Positions 17,626 through 26,266 of a DNA stretch of 64,000 bases are shown here, piece by piece. Position numbers and translations under genes: made by a program. This DNA comes from Prevotella sp. Rep29 (GTDB taxonomy: Bacteria; Bacteroidota; Bacteroidia; Bacteroidales; Bacteroidaceae): contig NZ_CP047159.1 of NCBI RefSeq assembly GCF_019551475.1, forward strand, positions 1,302,001-1,366,000, in the 5' to 3' direction. Under the pieces are notes generated by a model. That model saw only the letters and a list, made by a program, of their open reading frames with translations, did no database searches and was not told where the DNA came from. How positions within the stretch are numbered: the stretch's first letter is position 1; every line of letters starts with the position of its first letter.

Positions 17626-19476
17626 ATGTCAAACAAAAGAGAAAAGCTCCTTACCGAGTTTCAGGCACCAACCACACAAGAATGGCTTGACAAGATTCAG
17701 GTTGACTTGAAAGGTGCCGACTTTGAGAAACGACTCGTATGGAGAACAAATGAAGGTTTTACGGTTCAGCCTTTCTATCGTAGGGAAGACGTGCTGAAAC
17801 TGAAGACTCCAGAAGCACTTCCGGGTGAATTCCCCTTCGTGCGTGGTAACAAAAAAGACAACAACATCTGGTATATCCGCCAGGACATTGTTGCTGATGA
17901 TGCCAAGGCTGCCAATGCCAAGGCAAAAGACGTGTTGAACAAGGGTATCGACTCGCTGGGATTCCGCATCCCGGGCGACAAGGTCAATGCTGAATTCGTT
18001 GAGACACTGCTCGACGGAATCTGCTGCGACATCGTCGAAGTCAACTTCAACACCTGCAAGCGCCACACCCTCGAACTCGCACAACTGCTTGTTGCTTATT
18101 TCGAGAAGAAAGGCTATGACAAAGAAAAGGTCGTAGGCTCTGTTGACTTCGACCCGATGGAGAAGATGGTGATGAAGGGCAAAGACGTGACACCGATTCT
18201 TGCCACCGCACCGCAACTCATCGAGACACTGAAAGATTATCCTAACTTCCGTTGCATCACGGTCAACAGCGAGGCGCTCAACAACGCCGGCGCATACATC
18301 GTGCAGGAACTCGGATATGCACTTGCATGGGGTAACGAATACCTGCAGCAACTTGTAGATGCTGGCGTGGACGTTGACCTTGCAGCAAAGAAAATCAAAT
18401 TTAACATGGGTGTGTCTGAGAACTACTTCATGGAGCTCGCCAAGTTCCGTGCAGCACGTATGCTCTGGGCACAAATCGTTAAGCAATACGAACCGAAGTG
18501 CGACTGTGCATGTCAAATGATTGTCAATGCAACAACCTCATGCTACAACCAGACACTCTTCGACAGCTATGTCAACCTTCTGCGTTCACAGACCGAAGCA
18601 ATGAGTGCAGCCCTTGGCGGAGTTCACTCGATGGTAGTCGTTCCGTTCGATGCGACCTATGAAGTTCCGACCGACTTCTCTGAGCGTATCGCCCGCAACC
18701 AGCAGCTCCTCCTCAAGGAAGAGTGCCATTTCGGACAGATTGTTGACCCGGGAGCAGGTTCATATTATATTGAATATCTCACTGACAGTCTGGCAGTTGA
18801 AGCCTGGAAGATATTCCTCAAGGTGGAAGATGAGGGTGGATTCCTCGCAGCTGTCAAGGCAGGAAGCATTCAGGATGATATCAACGCCACCAATGCCAAG
18901 CGTCATGGCGATGCTGCCAAGCGCAAAGAGTTCCTTCTCGGAACCAACCAGTTCCCCAACTTCACGGAAGTGTCGGAAGGAAAGAAACCTCTCACATGCG
19001 CATGTGGCTGTGGACAGGCTGAAGCTGCTGAATTCAAAGCCATCAACAGCACACGTCTGGCTGCCGACTTTGAAGACCTTCGCATCCACACAGAAGGTGC
19101 AAAGACACCTACTGCTTTCATGCTGACCATCGGCAATCTGGCTATGCGCCAGGCACGTGCACAGTTCTCTTGCAACTTCCTCGCATGTGCAGGCTATAAG
19201 GTAATCGACAATCTCGGTTTCAAAACAGTGGAAGAGGGTGTAGATGCTGCTCTGAAAGCTGGAGCCGACATCGTCGTTCTCTGCTCAAGCGATGACGAAT
19301 ATGCAGAATATGCCGTTCCTGCATTCAAGTACCTTGACAACCGCGCAATGTTTGTTGTGGCAGGTGCTCCGGCATGCATGGACGACCTGAAAGCTGCAGG
19401 CATTGAGAACTTCATCCACGTGAAGTGCAATGTGCTTGAGACTTTGAAAGAATACAATCAGAAACTTGGTATCTAA
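17626..19476 (+). CDS. mutA: methylmalonyl-CoA mutase small subunit MutA
   Basis: The 616-residue subunit pairs with MutB to convert succinyl-CoA and (R)-methylmalonyl-CoA, a step on the path to propionate. It has the mutase barrel fold: TQEWLDKIQVDLKGADFEK at the start, VSENYFMELAKFRAARMLW in the barrel and PGAGSYYIEYLTDSLA. As usual for the small subunit, the C-terminal cobalamin-like domain has lost the DxHxxG motif. It also contains a CACGCGQAEAAE insertion near residue 450. mutB follows after 19 nt. Confidence 0.95.
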   Translation: MSNKREKLLTEFQAPTTQEWLDKIQVDLKGADFEKRLVWRTNEGFTVQPFYRREDVLKLKTPEALPGEFPFVRGNKKDNNIWYIRQDIVADDAKAANAKAKDVLNKGIDSLGFRIPGDKVNAEFVETLLDGICCDIVEVNFNTCKRHTLELAQLLVAYFEKKGYDKEKVVGSVDFDPMEKMVMKGKDVTPILATAPQLIETLKDYPNFRCITVNSEALNNAGAYIVQELGYALAWGNEYLQQLVDAGVDVDLAAKKIKFNMGVSENYFMELAKFRAARMLWAQIVKQYEPKCDCACQMIVNATTSCYNQTLFDSYVNLLRSQTEAMSAALGGVHSMVVVPFDATYEVPTDFSERIARNQQLLLKEECHFGQIVDPGAGSYYIEYLTDSLAVEAWKIFLKVEDEGGFLAAVKAGSIQDDINATNAKRHGDAAKRKEFLLGTNQFPNFTEVSEGKKPLTCACGCGQAEAAEFKAINSTRLAADFEDLRIHTEGAKTPTAFMLTIGNLAMRQARAQFSCNFLACAGYKVIDNLGFKTVEEGVDAALKAGADIVVLCSSDDEYAEYAVPAFKYLDNRAMFVVAGAPACMDDLKAAGIENFIHVKCNVLETLKEYNQKLGI

Positions 19477-19495
19477 ACAAAGGAGGACTTGAATT

Positions 19496-21658
19496 ATGCG
19501 TAAACAATTTAAGAATATTGACATCTATGCAGGCATCAAGGCTCAAGATGGTGCTAAGTGGATTAAAGACAATCACATAGAGAACAACTGGAAGACACCC
19601 GAGCAAATCGACGTGCGTCCGGTATATACAAAAGAAGACCTCGAGGGAATGGAACATCTCGACTTTGCAGCAGGTATTCCTCCTTTCCTTCGTGGCCCGT
19701 ACTCAATGATGTACCCCTTCCGTCCGTGGACTATCCGTCAGTATGCCGGATTCTCTACCGCAGAAGAGTCAAACGCGTTCTATCGTCGTAACCTCGCCAG
19801 CGGACAGAAAGGTCTTTCCGTAGCGTTCGACCTTCCCACACACCGCGGCTATGACCCGGACAATGCACGTGTGGTAGGCGATGTGGGTAAGGCTGGCGTT
19901 TCCATCTGCTCACTTGAAAACATGAAAGTGCTCTTCGCAGGTATTCCTTTGAACAAGATGTCGGTGTCGATGACCATGAACGGCGGCGTACTCCCTGTAC
20001 TCGCATTCTACATCAACGCCGGACTTGAGCAGGGTGCCAAACTCGAAGAGATGGCAGGAACCATTCAGAACGACATTCTGAAAGAGTTCATGGTGCGCAA
20101 CACCTATATCTATCCGCCAGCATTCTCAATGAAGATTATTGCTGACATCTTCGAATATACATCGCAGTTCATGCCGAAATTCAACTCTATCTCCATCTCC
20201 GGCTACCACATGCAGGAAGCAGGAGCAACGGCAGACATCGAGTTGGCATACACACTTGCCGATGGTATGGACTATCTCCGCACGGGTGTTGACGCAGGAA
20301 TCCCTGTCGATAAATTCGCGCCGCGCCTCTCATTCTTCTGGGCAATCGGCATGAACCACTTCATGGAGATTGCGAAGATGCGTGCCGGACGTCTGCTCTG
20401 GGCGAAGATTGTCAAGAGTTTCGGTGCAAAAGACCCGAAATCACTCGCTCTGCGTACCCACTCACAGACATCAGGATGGTCGCTCACAGAGCAAGACCCG
20501 TTCAACAACGTCGGACGTACATGTATCGAAGCAATGGCAGCCGTACTCGGTCACACACAGTCATTGCACACCAATGCGCTTGACGAAGCAATTGCTTTGC
20601 CGACCGATTTCTCTGCACGTATCGCACGTAACACGCAGATTTACATCCAGAACGAGACAAAAGTCTGCAAGGAAATCGACCCATGGGCAGGTTCTTACTA
20701 CGTGGAGACACTGACCAATGAACTCATGCACAAGGCGTGGGAGCACATTCAGGAAATCGAGAAGCTCGGCGGTATGGCTAAAGCTATCGAGACTGGACTT
20801 CCAAAGATGCGTATCGAAGAGGCAGCAGCCCGCACTCAGGCACGTATTGACTCTGGCGTACAGACCATCGTCGGTACAAACAAATACCGCCTCGAGCATG
20901 AAGATCCTATCGATATCCTCGAAGTGGACAACACAGCCGTACGTCTGCAGCAGGAAGAAAGCCTCAAAGAACTTCGCGCTAACCGCGATGAAGCCGCATG
21001 CAAGGCTGCATTGGCAGAAATCACAGAATGCGTACGTGAGTTCAACGAGGGTAAGAAATCGAAGAACAACCTCTTGGCACTTGCCGTTAAAGCAGCAGGA
21101 CTCCGCTGTACGTTAGGTGAAATCAGTGATGCCTGCGAAGAAATCGTAGGACGTTACAAAGCAGTAATCAGAACAATTTCAGGCGTGTATTCATCAGAAA
21201 GTAAAAACGACAACGAATTCGAATTGGCTTGCAAGCTGACCGACGAATTTGCAAAGAAAGAAGGTCGCCGCCCACGTATCTTCGTTGCGAAGATGGGACA
21301 GGACGGACATGACCGCGGTGCAAAAGTAGTAGCGACCGGCTACGCCGATTGCGGTTTCGACGTGGATATGGGACCATTGTTCCAGACTCCTGAAGAAGCA
21401 GCACGCGAGGCTGTGGAGAACGACGTGCACATCGTCGGAGCATCTTCACTTGCAGCTGGACACAAGACGTTGATTCCACAACTGATTGAGGAATTGAAGA
21501 AACTTGGACGTGAAGACATCATGGTCATTGCCGGTGGTGTGATTCCCGCACAAGACTACGACTTCCTCTATAAAGCAGGTGTGGCTGCAATCTTCGGTCC
21601 TGGAACCAGCGTTGCTAAAGCAGCCGTTGAAATGATGAACATCCTTTTGGATAAATAA
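19496..21658 (+). CDS. mutB: methylmalonyl-CoA mutase large subunit MutB
   Basis: This 720-residue catalytic subunit binds adenosylcobalamin. The N-terminal half holds the substrate barrel ([60 protein letters not shown]). The C-terminal domain has the B12 motif [12 protein letters not shown], with the cobalt-ligand histidine at H605, then the [10 protein letters not shown] and [10 protein letters not shown] segments. A strong ribosome-binding site AGGAGG (19481-19486) precedes the ATG. No epimerase or MeaB-type chaperone gene is adjacent. A terminator follows. Confidence 0.97.
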   Translation: MRKQFKNIDIYAGIKAQDGAKWIKDNHIENNWKTPEQIDVRPVYTKEDLEGMEHLDFAAGIPPFLRGPYSMMYPFRPWTIRQYAGFSTAEESNAFYRRNLASGQKGLSVAFDLPTHRGYDPDNARVVGDVGKAGVSICSLENMKVLFAGIPLNKMSVSMTMNGGVLPVLAFYINAGLEQGAKLEEMAGTIQNDILKEFMVRNTYIYPPAFSMKIIADIFEYTSQFMPKFNSISISGYHMQEAGATADIELAYTLADGMDYLRTGVDAGIPVDKFAPRLSFFWAIGMNHFMEIAKMRAGRLLWAKIVKSFGAKDPKSLALRTHSQTSGWSLTEQDPFNNVGRTCIEAMAAVLGHTQSLHTNALDEAIALPTDFSARIARNTQIYIQNETKVCKEIDPWAGSYYVETLTNELMHKAWEHIQEIEKLGGMAKAIETGLPKMRIEEAAARTQARIDSGVQTIVGTNKYRLEHEDPIDILEVDNTAVRLQQEESLKELRANRDEAACKAALAEITECVREFNEGKKSKNNLLALAVKAAGLRCTLGEISDACEEIVGRYKAVIRTISGVYSSESKNDNEFELACKLTDEFAKKEGRRPRIFVAKMGQDGHDRGAKVVATGYADCGFDVDMGPLFQTPEEAAREAVENDVHIVGASSLAAGHKTLIPQLIEELKKLGREDIMVIAGGVIPAQDYDFLYKAGVAAIFGPGTSVAKAAVEMMNILLDK

Positions 21659-21680
21659 TATATCCAAAACTTCAGTAAGA

Positions 21681-21720
21681 AAACCCTTTATGACAGTGTT
21701 CCTGTCGTGAAGGGTTTTTT
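21681..21720 (+). terminator. terminator after mutB
   Basis: AAACCCTT and AAGGGTTT with an inner ACAG/CTGT stem form a hairpin followed by six T, 22 bp after the mutB stop. Confidence 0.85.
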
Positions 21721-21778
21721 GTTGACAGGCAGACTAAGTCCATCTAATGACCAATTCAAGTTAAATGGAGAGAGAAAA

Positions 21779-21809
21779 TTTGCCAGTTGCCAGTTTATTT
21801 GTATCTTTG
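21779..21809 (+). promoter_or_regulatory. truA promoter
   Basis: TTTG (21779-21782), 19-bp spacer, TATCTTTG (21802-21809). The ATG at 21817 begins only 8 bp later, so the transcript is nearly leaderless. Confidence 0.75.
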
Positions 21810-21816
21810 TAGCACG

Positions 21817-22551
21817 ATGAAACAACGCTATTTTATCACATTCGCTTACGACGGCACTGCCTATCATGGTTGGCAGGTTCAACCCAACGCCAATACGGTT
21901 CAGGAAGAGCTGCAAAAAGCCCTTTCAACCATACTCCGACAGGAAGTATCGGTGGTAGGTGCCGGAAGAACGGATACGGGAGTACATGCCAGAAAGATGG
22001 TTGCTCACTTCGAAATAGAGGGCCCGCTGGACGGAGAGCAACTGACATACAAGCTCAACCGACTGTTGCCGCGTGACATCTCTGTATTTCAAGTGGAACC
22101 GGTAGAGGAAGATATGCATGCACGATTCAGCGCCCTCGCGCGCACGTACCATTATTATATACATACGCGCAAAGACCCATTCCGGGATAAGTATTCGTTC
22201 GAGATACACTACGACCTTGATTACGAACTGATGAACGAAGCCTGTAAACTACTCATGGAATATGAGGATTTCGGTGCATTCTGCAAAAGCGGTTCTGACG
22301 TGGCGACGACCCTCTGCCGTATTACGGAAGCCTATTGGTCGAAAGATGGCGACACGACATATCATTTCCGCATCACGGCAAACCGCTTCCTTCGTAACAT
22401 GGTACGCGCGATAGTCGGAACACTTGTTGAGGTAGGGCGCCATCGCATCACGTTGGAAGAGTTTTGCCAGGTTATAGAAGGCGGACGGCGCACAGATGCA
22501 GGGGAAAGTATGCCGGCACACGCACTCTTTTTGGAAGACGTCAGATATTGA
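21817..22551 (+). CDS. truA: tRNA pseudouridine(38-40) synthase TruA
   Basis: The 244-residue enzyme isomerises uridines 38-40 in the tRNA anticodon stem-loop. The start MKQRYFITFAYDGTAYHGWQ is typical. The catalytic aspartate is D53 in GAGRTDTGVHA, and FLRNMVRAIVGTLVEVG near the C-terminus is conserved. The ATG at 21817 is chosen over an upstream in-frame codon at 21787 because it follows the promoter and gives the family N-terminus. dapA follows after 68 nt with its own promoter. Confidence 0.95.
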   Translation: MKQRYFITFAYDGTAYHGWQVQPNANTVQEELQKALSTILRQEVSVVGAGRTDTGVHARKMVAHFEIEGPLDGEQLTYKLNRLLPRDISVFQVEPVEEDMHARFSALARTYHYYIHTRKDPFRDKYSFEIHYDLDYELMNEACKLLMEYEDFGAFCKSGSDVATTLCRITEAYWSKDGDTTYHFRITANRFLRNMVRAIVGTLVEVGRHRITLEEFCQVIEGGRRTDAGESMPAHALFLEDVRY

Positions 22552-22568
22552 CTCTATTTCAATATTTT

Positions 22569-22599
22569 TTTGTGCATTGCCCAAAAACAATTATATTTG
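22569..22599 (+). promoter_or_regulatory. dapA promoter
   Basis: TTTG (22569-22572), 19-bp spacer, TATATTTG (22592-22599). The dapA ATG is at 22620. Confidence 0.75.
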
Positions 22600-22619
22600 C
22601 AAAACAAAGATCTACAGAT

Positions 22620-23522
22620 ATGGCAAACAACATCTTTAAGGGAATGGGCGTCGCCCTTGCTACACCATTCAAGAAAGACGGAACAATAGACGAGAATGCC
22701 TTGCGACGCTTGGTATGTTATCAGCAAGACAATGGAGCGGATTTTTTCTGCATTCTTGCAACGACAGGCGAAACTCCATGCCTTTCGTCCGAAGAAAAAA
22801 ACTACATCAAGAACACGGTCGTTGAATTGACAAAAGGCCGTATCCCCATATTGATGGGACTGGGGGGGAACAATACCGCGACTGTCGTTGAAGAACTGAA
22901 AACTACCGACTTGGAGGGAATTGACGGGATATTAAGCGTTTGTCCATATTACAACAAACCATCACAGGAAGGATTGTATCAGCACTTCAAGACCATTGCC
23001 GCAGCGACAGAATTGCCTGTAGTGTTGTATAACGTGCCGGGACGTACGGGCGTAAACATGCTCCCTGCAACGGTAGTGCGACTGGCAAATGATTGCGAAA
23101 ACATCGTTGCCATAAAAGAGGCAAGTGGCATGTTGGAACAAGTGGATGAGATTATCAAACACAAGCCCGATACGTTTGATGTCCTTAGCGGTGACGACAG
23201 TCTGACCTATCAGATACTTGCCAATGGTGGGGTAGGAGTCATTTCGGTGATAGGCAATGCCTTGCCGAAGGAATTTTCACGCATGGTGCATCTTGAACTG
23301 GATGGCGATTACGAAAGTGCCCGCAAGCTCCATCACCGTTTTACCGATTTATACGATTTGCTCTTTGTGGACGGAAACCCGGCAGGTGTGAAAGCCTTGC
23401 TTCACGAAATGGGATATATTGAGAATGTACTTCGCCTCCCATTAGTGTCAACCCGTTTGACAACAATAGAACGGATATCGCTTGCACTACGAAAATTAAG
23501 GTTATCCCTTGATAACAATTAA
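22620..23522 (+). CDS. dapA: 4-hydroxy-tetrahydrodipicolinate synthase DapA
   Basis: The 300-residue aldolase condenses pyruvate and aspartate semialdehyde for lysine and diaminopimelate synthesis. The Schiff-base lysine is K166 (VAIKEASG), the catalytic tyrosine is Y137 (LYNVPGRTG), and TTGE at residues 48-51 completes the site. FDVLSGDDSLTYQILANGGVGVISVIGNALP is typical when read across its two halves. The reading frame is open further upstream, but the promoter and the family N-terminus MANNIFKGMGVALATPF fix the start at 22620. Confidence 0.96.
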   Translation: MANNIFKGMGVALATPFKKDGTIDENALRRLVCYQQDNGADFFCILATTGETPCLSSEEKNYIKNTVVELTKGRIPILMGLGGNNTATVVEELKTTDLEGIDGILSVCPYYNKPSQEGLYQHFKTIAAATELPVVLYNVPGRTGVNMLPATVVRLANDCENIVAIKEASGMLEQVDEIIKHKPDTFDVLSGDDSLTYQILANGGVGVISVIGNALPKEFSRMVHLELDGDYESARKLHHRFTDLYDLLFVDGNPAGVKALLHEMGYIENVLRLPLVSTRLTTIERISLALRKLRLSLDNN

Positions 23523-23524
23523 AT

Positions 23525-23563
23525 AAAAAGGACGTGGTTTAAGAGCAAACCACGTCCTTTTTT
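23525..23563. terminator. bidirectional terminator between dapA and rubrerythrin
   Basis: A 16-bp perfect stem (AAAAAGGACGTGGTTT and its complement, loop AAGAGC) is flanked by A and T runs and can stop transcription from both convergent genes. Confidence 0.9.
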
Positions 23564-23584
23564 CGTCATATAAGCACCAGGCAA

Positions 23585-24127
23585 TCAATAGTTCTCTGCA
23601 TGGAGTTCGAAATAACTCTGCGGATGATCGCATACAGGGCATACTTCGGGAGCATTTTTGCCAACAACAATATGTCCGCAGTTGCGACACTGCCAAACGC
23701 AGTCGCCATCACGTGAGAACACGACTTTGTCTTCAATGTTCTTCAACAATTTGCGATAACGTTTCTCATGTTCTTTTTCGATAGCACCGACGCCACGGAA
23801 TTTCGCCGCGATTTCAGGAAATCCTTCTTCGTCAGCCTCACGTGCCATGCGCTCATACATGTCTGTCCATTCAAAGTTTTCACCGGCAGCTGCATCTGCA
23901 AGATTCTCTGTCGTTGTCTTTATGCTACCGCCTTGCAAAAGTTTGAACCATAGTTTTGCATGTTCCTTCTCGTTGTTAGCCGTTTCCTCGAAAAGGGCTG
24001 CAATCTGTACATAACCGTCTTTCTTTGCTTTTGACGCATAATAAGTGTATTTATTACGCGCCATGGATTCTCCTGCAAATGCTTCCTGCAGGTTTTTCTC
24101 CGTCTTAGTTCCTTTCAGTGATTTCAT
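23585..24127 (-). CDS. rbr: rubrerythrin
   Basis: The 180-residue peroxidase protects anaerobes by reducing hydrogen peroxide. The N-terminal ferritin-like domain supplies diiron ligands ([25 protein letters not shown], then [15 protein letters not shown]). The C-terminal rubredoxin domain binds one iron through CRNCG and [11 protein letters not shown]. The domain order is that of classical rubrerythrin. It lies 24 nt after the asparaginase gene on the same strand, so it may be read from that promoter; no closer promoter was seen. Confidence 0.95.
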   Translation of the reverse strand: MKSLKGTKTEKNLQEAFAGESMARNKYTYYASKAKKDGYVQIAALFEETANNEKEHAKLWFKLLQGGSIKTTTENLADAAAGENFEWTDMYERMAREADEEGFPEIAAKFRGVGAIEKEHEKRYRKLLKNIEDKVVFSRDGDCVWQCRNCGHIVVGKNAPEVCPVCDHPQSYFELHAENY

Positions 24128-24151
24128 AATGCTAATGTTTTAAATGTATGA

Positions 24152-25186
24152 TTAAATAGTAATTTCCCCACAAAGTGGACGTTTCATATATTCTCTGATG
24201 ATTTCCGGATTGTCATATTTCGCTTGCAAGAACATCAGTTTGGTAACAGCACATTCCGCAGTGCTGTCATATCCGCTCAAGATACCAGTCTCTTTCATCT
24301 GGTAGCCAGCATCATAACGGCTCATCTCCACAGTACCTGCCATACATTGACTGATGTTGACGATAACCACGCCACGTTCACATGCCTCTTTCAAATGCTT
24401 GACCAACCACGGCGCATGAGGAGCATTGCCGCTTCCATAAGAACGCATGACGACAGAACGCACATCAGGCATTTGCAACATGTGGCGAACGATATTCTCT
24501 TCAATTCCCGGGAATAGTGAAAATACAAAAACACTCGGGTCAATTTCCAGATGCGGAATCATCGGTTTACTGAAATCGGGCTTAAGGATGTTGTGCTCAT
24601 GGAAAACAAAATTGACACCGGCATCACACAGACAGGGATAATTGAATGAGTTGAACGCATTGAACATCTCAGCATTCTGCTTTGTTGCCCGATTGCCTCT
24701 CAACAGCTTTCCGCTAAAATAGATACACACTTCAGGAACCATTGCCGTTCCGTCCTCATGATGTGCTGCGGCAAGTTCTATGCTGGTAACCAGATTTTCT
24801 TTCCCGTCGGTGCGTGGTTGTCCAATAGGCAACTGACTTCCTGTCAATATCACAGGCTTTGTAAGATTTTCAAGCATAAATGACAAGGCAGACGCCGTAT
24901 ATGCCATAGTGTCCGTTCCATGAAGGACAACAAATCCATCATATTGATCGTATCGCTCAGAAATAAGTTTGACAATCTTTACCCACATCTCCGGAGACAT
25001 GTCGCTCGAATCTATCGGCGGGCTAAACTGGTAAGTATCTACTTCTGTTTTCAGATACGCAAATTCCGGAACATTATCAATCAGGTGGATGAAATCCAGC
25101 GGTTCAAGCGCTCCTGTCATAGGATTACATCCCATACCTATAGTTCCGCCCGTATAAATAAGAAGTACCTTGTCGGTTCGTTTCAT
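24152..25186 (-). CDS. ansA: type I L-asparaginase
   Basis: The 344-residue cytoplasmic-type enzyme hydrolyses L-asparagine to aspartate and ammonia. The N-terminal catalytic threonine motif is LLIYTGGTIGMG. The second site is VVLHGTDTMAYTASALSFML, and VILTGSQLPIGQPRTDG follows, as in type I enzymes. No signal peptide is present when starting at MKRTDKVLL. An in-frame ATG at 25228 lies only 3 bp from the -7 element of the promoter and is rejected as start. Rubrerythrin follows in the same direction. Confidence 0.93.
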   Translation of the reverse strand: MKRTDKVLLIYTGGTIGMGCNPMTGALEPLDFIHLIDNVPEFAYLKTEVDTYQFSPPIDSSDMSPEMWVKIVKLISERYDQYDGFVVLHGTDTMAYTASALSFMLENLTKPVILTGSQLPIGQPRTDGKENLVTSIELAAAHHEDGTAMVPEVCIYFSGKLLRGNRATKQNAEMFNAFNSFNYPCLCDAGVNFVFHEHNILKPDFSKPMIPHLEIDPSVFVFSLFPGIEENIVRHMLQMPDVRSVVMRSYGSGNAPHAPWLVKHLKEACERGVVIVNISQCMAGTVEMSRYDAGYQMKETGILSGYDSTAECAVTKLMFLQAKYDNPEIIREYMKRPLCGEITI

Positions 25187-25230
25187 TATAGTATCTTTCA
25201 AATAGTGAATGATAATTCTAAATAACATTG

Positions 25231-25261
25231 CAAATATACTTTATTTTTTGCTTTTGACAAA
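25231..25261 (-). promoter_or_regulatory. ansA promoter
   Basis: On the minus strand TTTG (25261-25258), 19-bp spacer, TATATTTG (25238-25231). This position decides the ansA start at 25186. Confidence 0.75.
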
Positions 25262-25308
25262 ATAAATGCATGAAAGTATCAGTTTCGATGCAATTATTTT
25301 CCTAAATA

Positions 25309-25340
25309 TTTGTCAAATTAAAAAAATAGACTTAATTTTG
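25309..25340 (+). promoter_or_regulatory. promoter for the polysaccharide-export gene
   Basis: TTTG (25309-25312), 20-bp spacer, TAATTTTG (25333-25340). The ATG is at 25358. Confidence 0.7.
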
Positions 25341-25357
25341 CAGAAGATTAAAATAAA

Positions 25358-26164
25358 ATGTATAAAATGAGAAAATTATTTATCCCCTTTATTGTTAGTG
25401 TAGTGCTTATTGCTTTTACCGGTTGTACAGCATATAAGCAGGTTCCTTATTGGCAGAACATTGATACTGTTGATTTGTCACAGTCAAAAGGACATTATGA
25501 AGTACACATTATGCCGAAAGACCTTCTGACCATCACGGTTAGTACAAGTGATCCCAAAGCGGCACAGCCATTCAACCTTTCTGTTTCGAACACAACAGGA
25601 ACTGCAGGAAATCTGTCCACTGGTTCCAGTCTGCTGACGTATTTGGTCGATAATAGTGGAAATATAGACTTCCCGATAATTGGAAAGATTCATGTTCAAG
25701 GTTTGACAAAAAGCGAATGTCAAGATTTGATACGCGAGAAAGTGAAACCATACATGTCAGCTACGGAGAATCCCGTTGTTTCTGTGCGAATGGCTAGCTT
25801 CCGTGTGACGGTAATCGGTGAAGTTGGTGGGTCAAAGGTTATTCCTGTGGCAACAGAACAAATGAGTGTCGTAGAGGCATTGGCTTCAGCCGGTGACTTG
25901 GGTATTCATGGTAAGCGTAAGAACATTCTTCTTATCCGTGAGGATGCGAGTGGTCAGAAACACCATGTTCGTCTTGACATGACAGATGCTAACCTGTTCA
26001 ATTCACCTTATTACTACCTCCAGCAGAACGATATTATCTACGTTGAGCCCAGTGTTGTTAAAACAAAAGGTGCTGACTTGGGAGCTTCTACTTCTTTGTG
26101 GTTCTCATTCATTGGAATCGTAACGTCAGTAGCATCATTGCTCGTTAGTGTTTTGCGCAACTAA
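25358..26164 (+). CDS. polysaccharide export lipoprotein, Wza/BexD type
   Basis: The 268-residue protein starts with a lipoprotein signal (hydrophobic stretch then TGCTAY, lipid-bearing cysteine near residue 23). The poly-export domain follows (VHIMPKDLLTITVSTSDP, then YLVDNSGNIDFPIIGKIHVQGLT). An SLBB-type segment covers about residues 145-200 (FRVTVIGEVGGSKVIPV). The C-terminus (WFSFIGIVTSVASLLVSVL) is a hydrophobic helix. Such proteins form the outer-membrane channel for capsule or exopolysaccharide. The usual inner-membrane Wzc partner and glycosyltransferases are absent nearby: a terminator and purF follow, so it is an orphan here. Confidence 0.88.
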   Translation: MYKMRKLFIPFIVSVVLIAFTGCTAYKQVPYWQNIDTVDLSQSKGHYEVHIMPKDLLTITVSTSDPKAAQPFNLSVSNTTGTAGNLSTGSSLLTYLVDNSGNIDFPIIGKIHVQGLTKSECQDLIREKVKPYMSATENPVVSVRMASFRVTVIGEVGGSKVIPVATEQMSVVEALASAGDLGIHGKRKNILLIREDASGQKHHVRLDMTDANLFNSPYYYLQQNDIIYVEPSVVKTKGADLGASTSLWFSFIGIVTSVASLLVSVLRN

Positions 26165-26216
26165 GATTACAGACACTATGCAGCAATTATCTAACATACG
26201 ACAAGCATGATATCAA

Positions 26217-26250
26217 AGGGATGTGCATGAAAGCACGTCCCTATTTTTTT
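26217..26250 (+). terminator. terminator after the export gene
   Basis: AGGGATGTGC pairs with GCACGTCCCT (one G-U pair) around a 6-nt loop and is followed by A and seven T. The purF-like ATG is only 17 bp further. Confidence 0.8.
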
Positions 26251-26266
26251 GTACAAAAATAAATTT

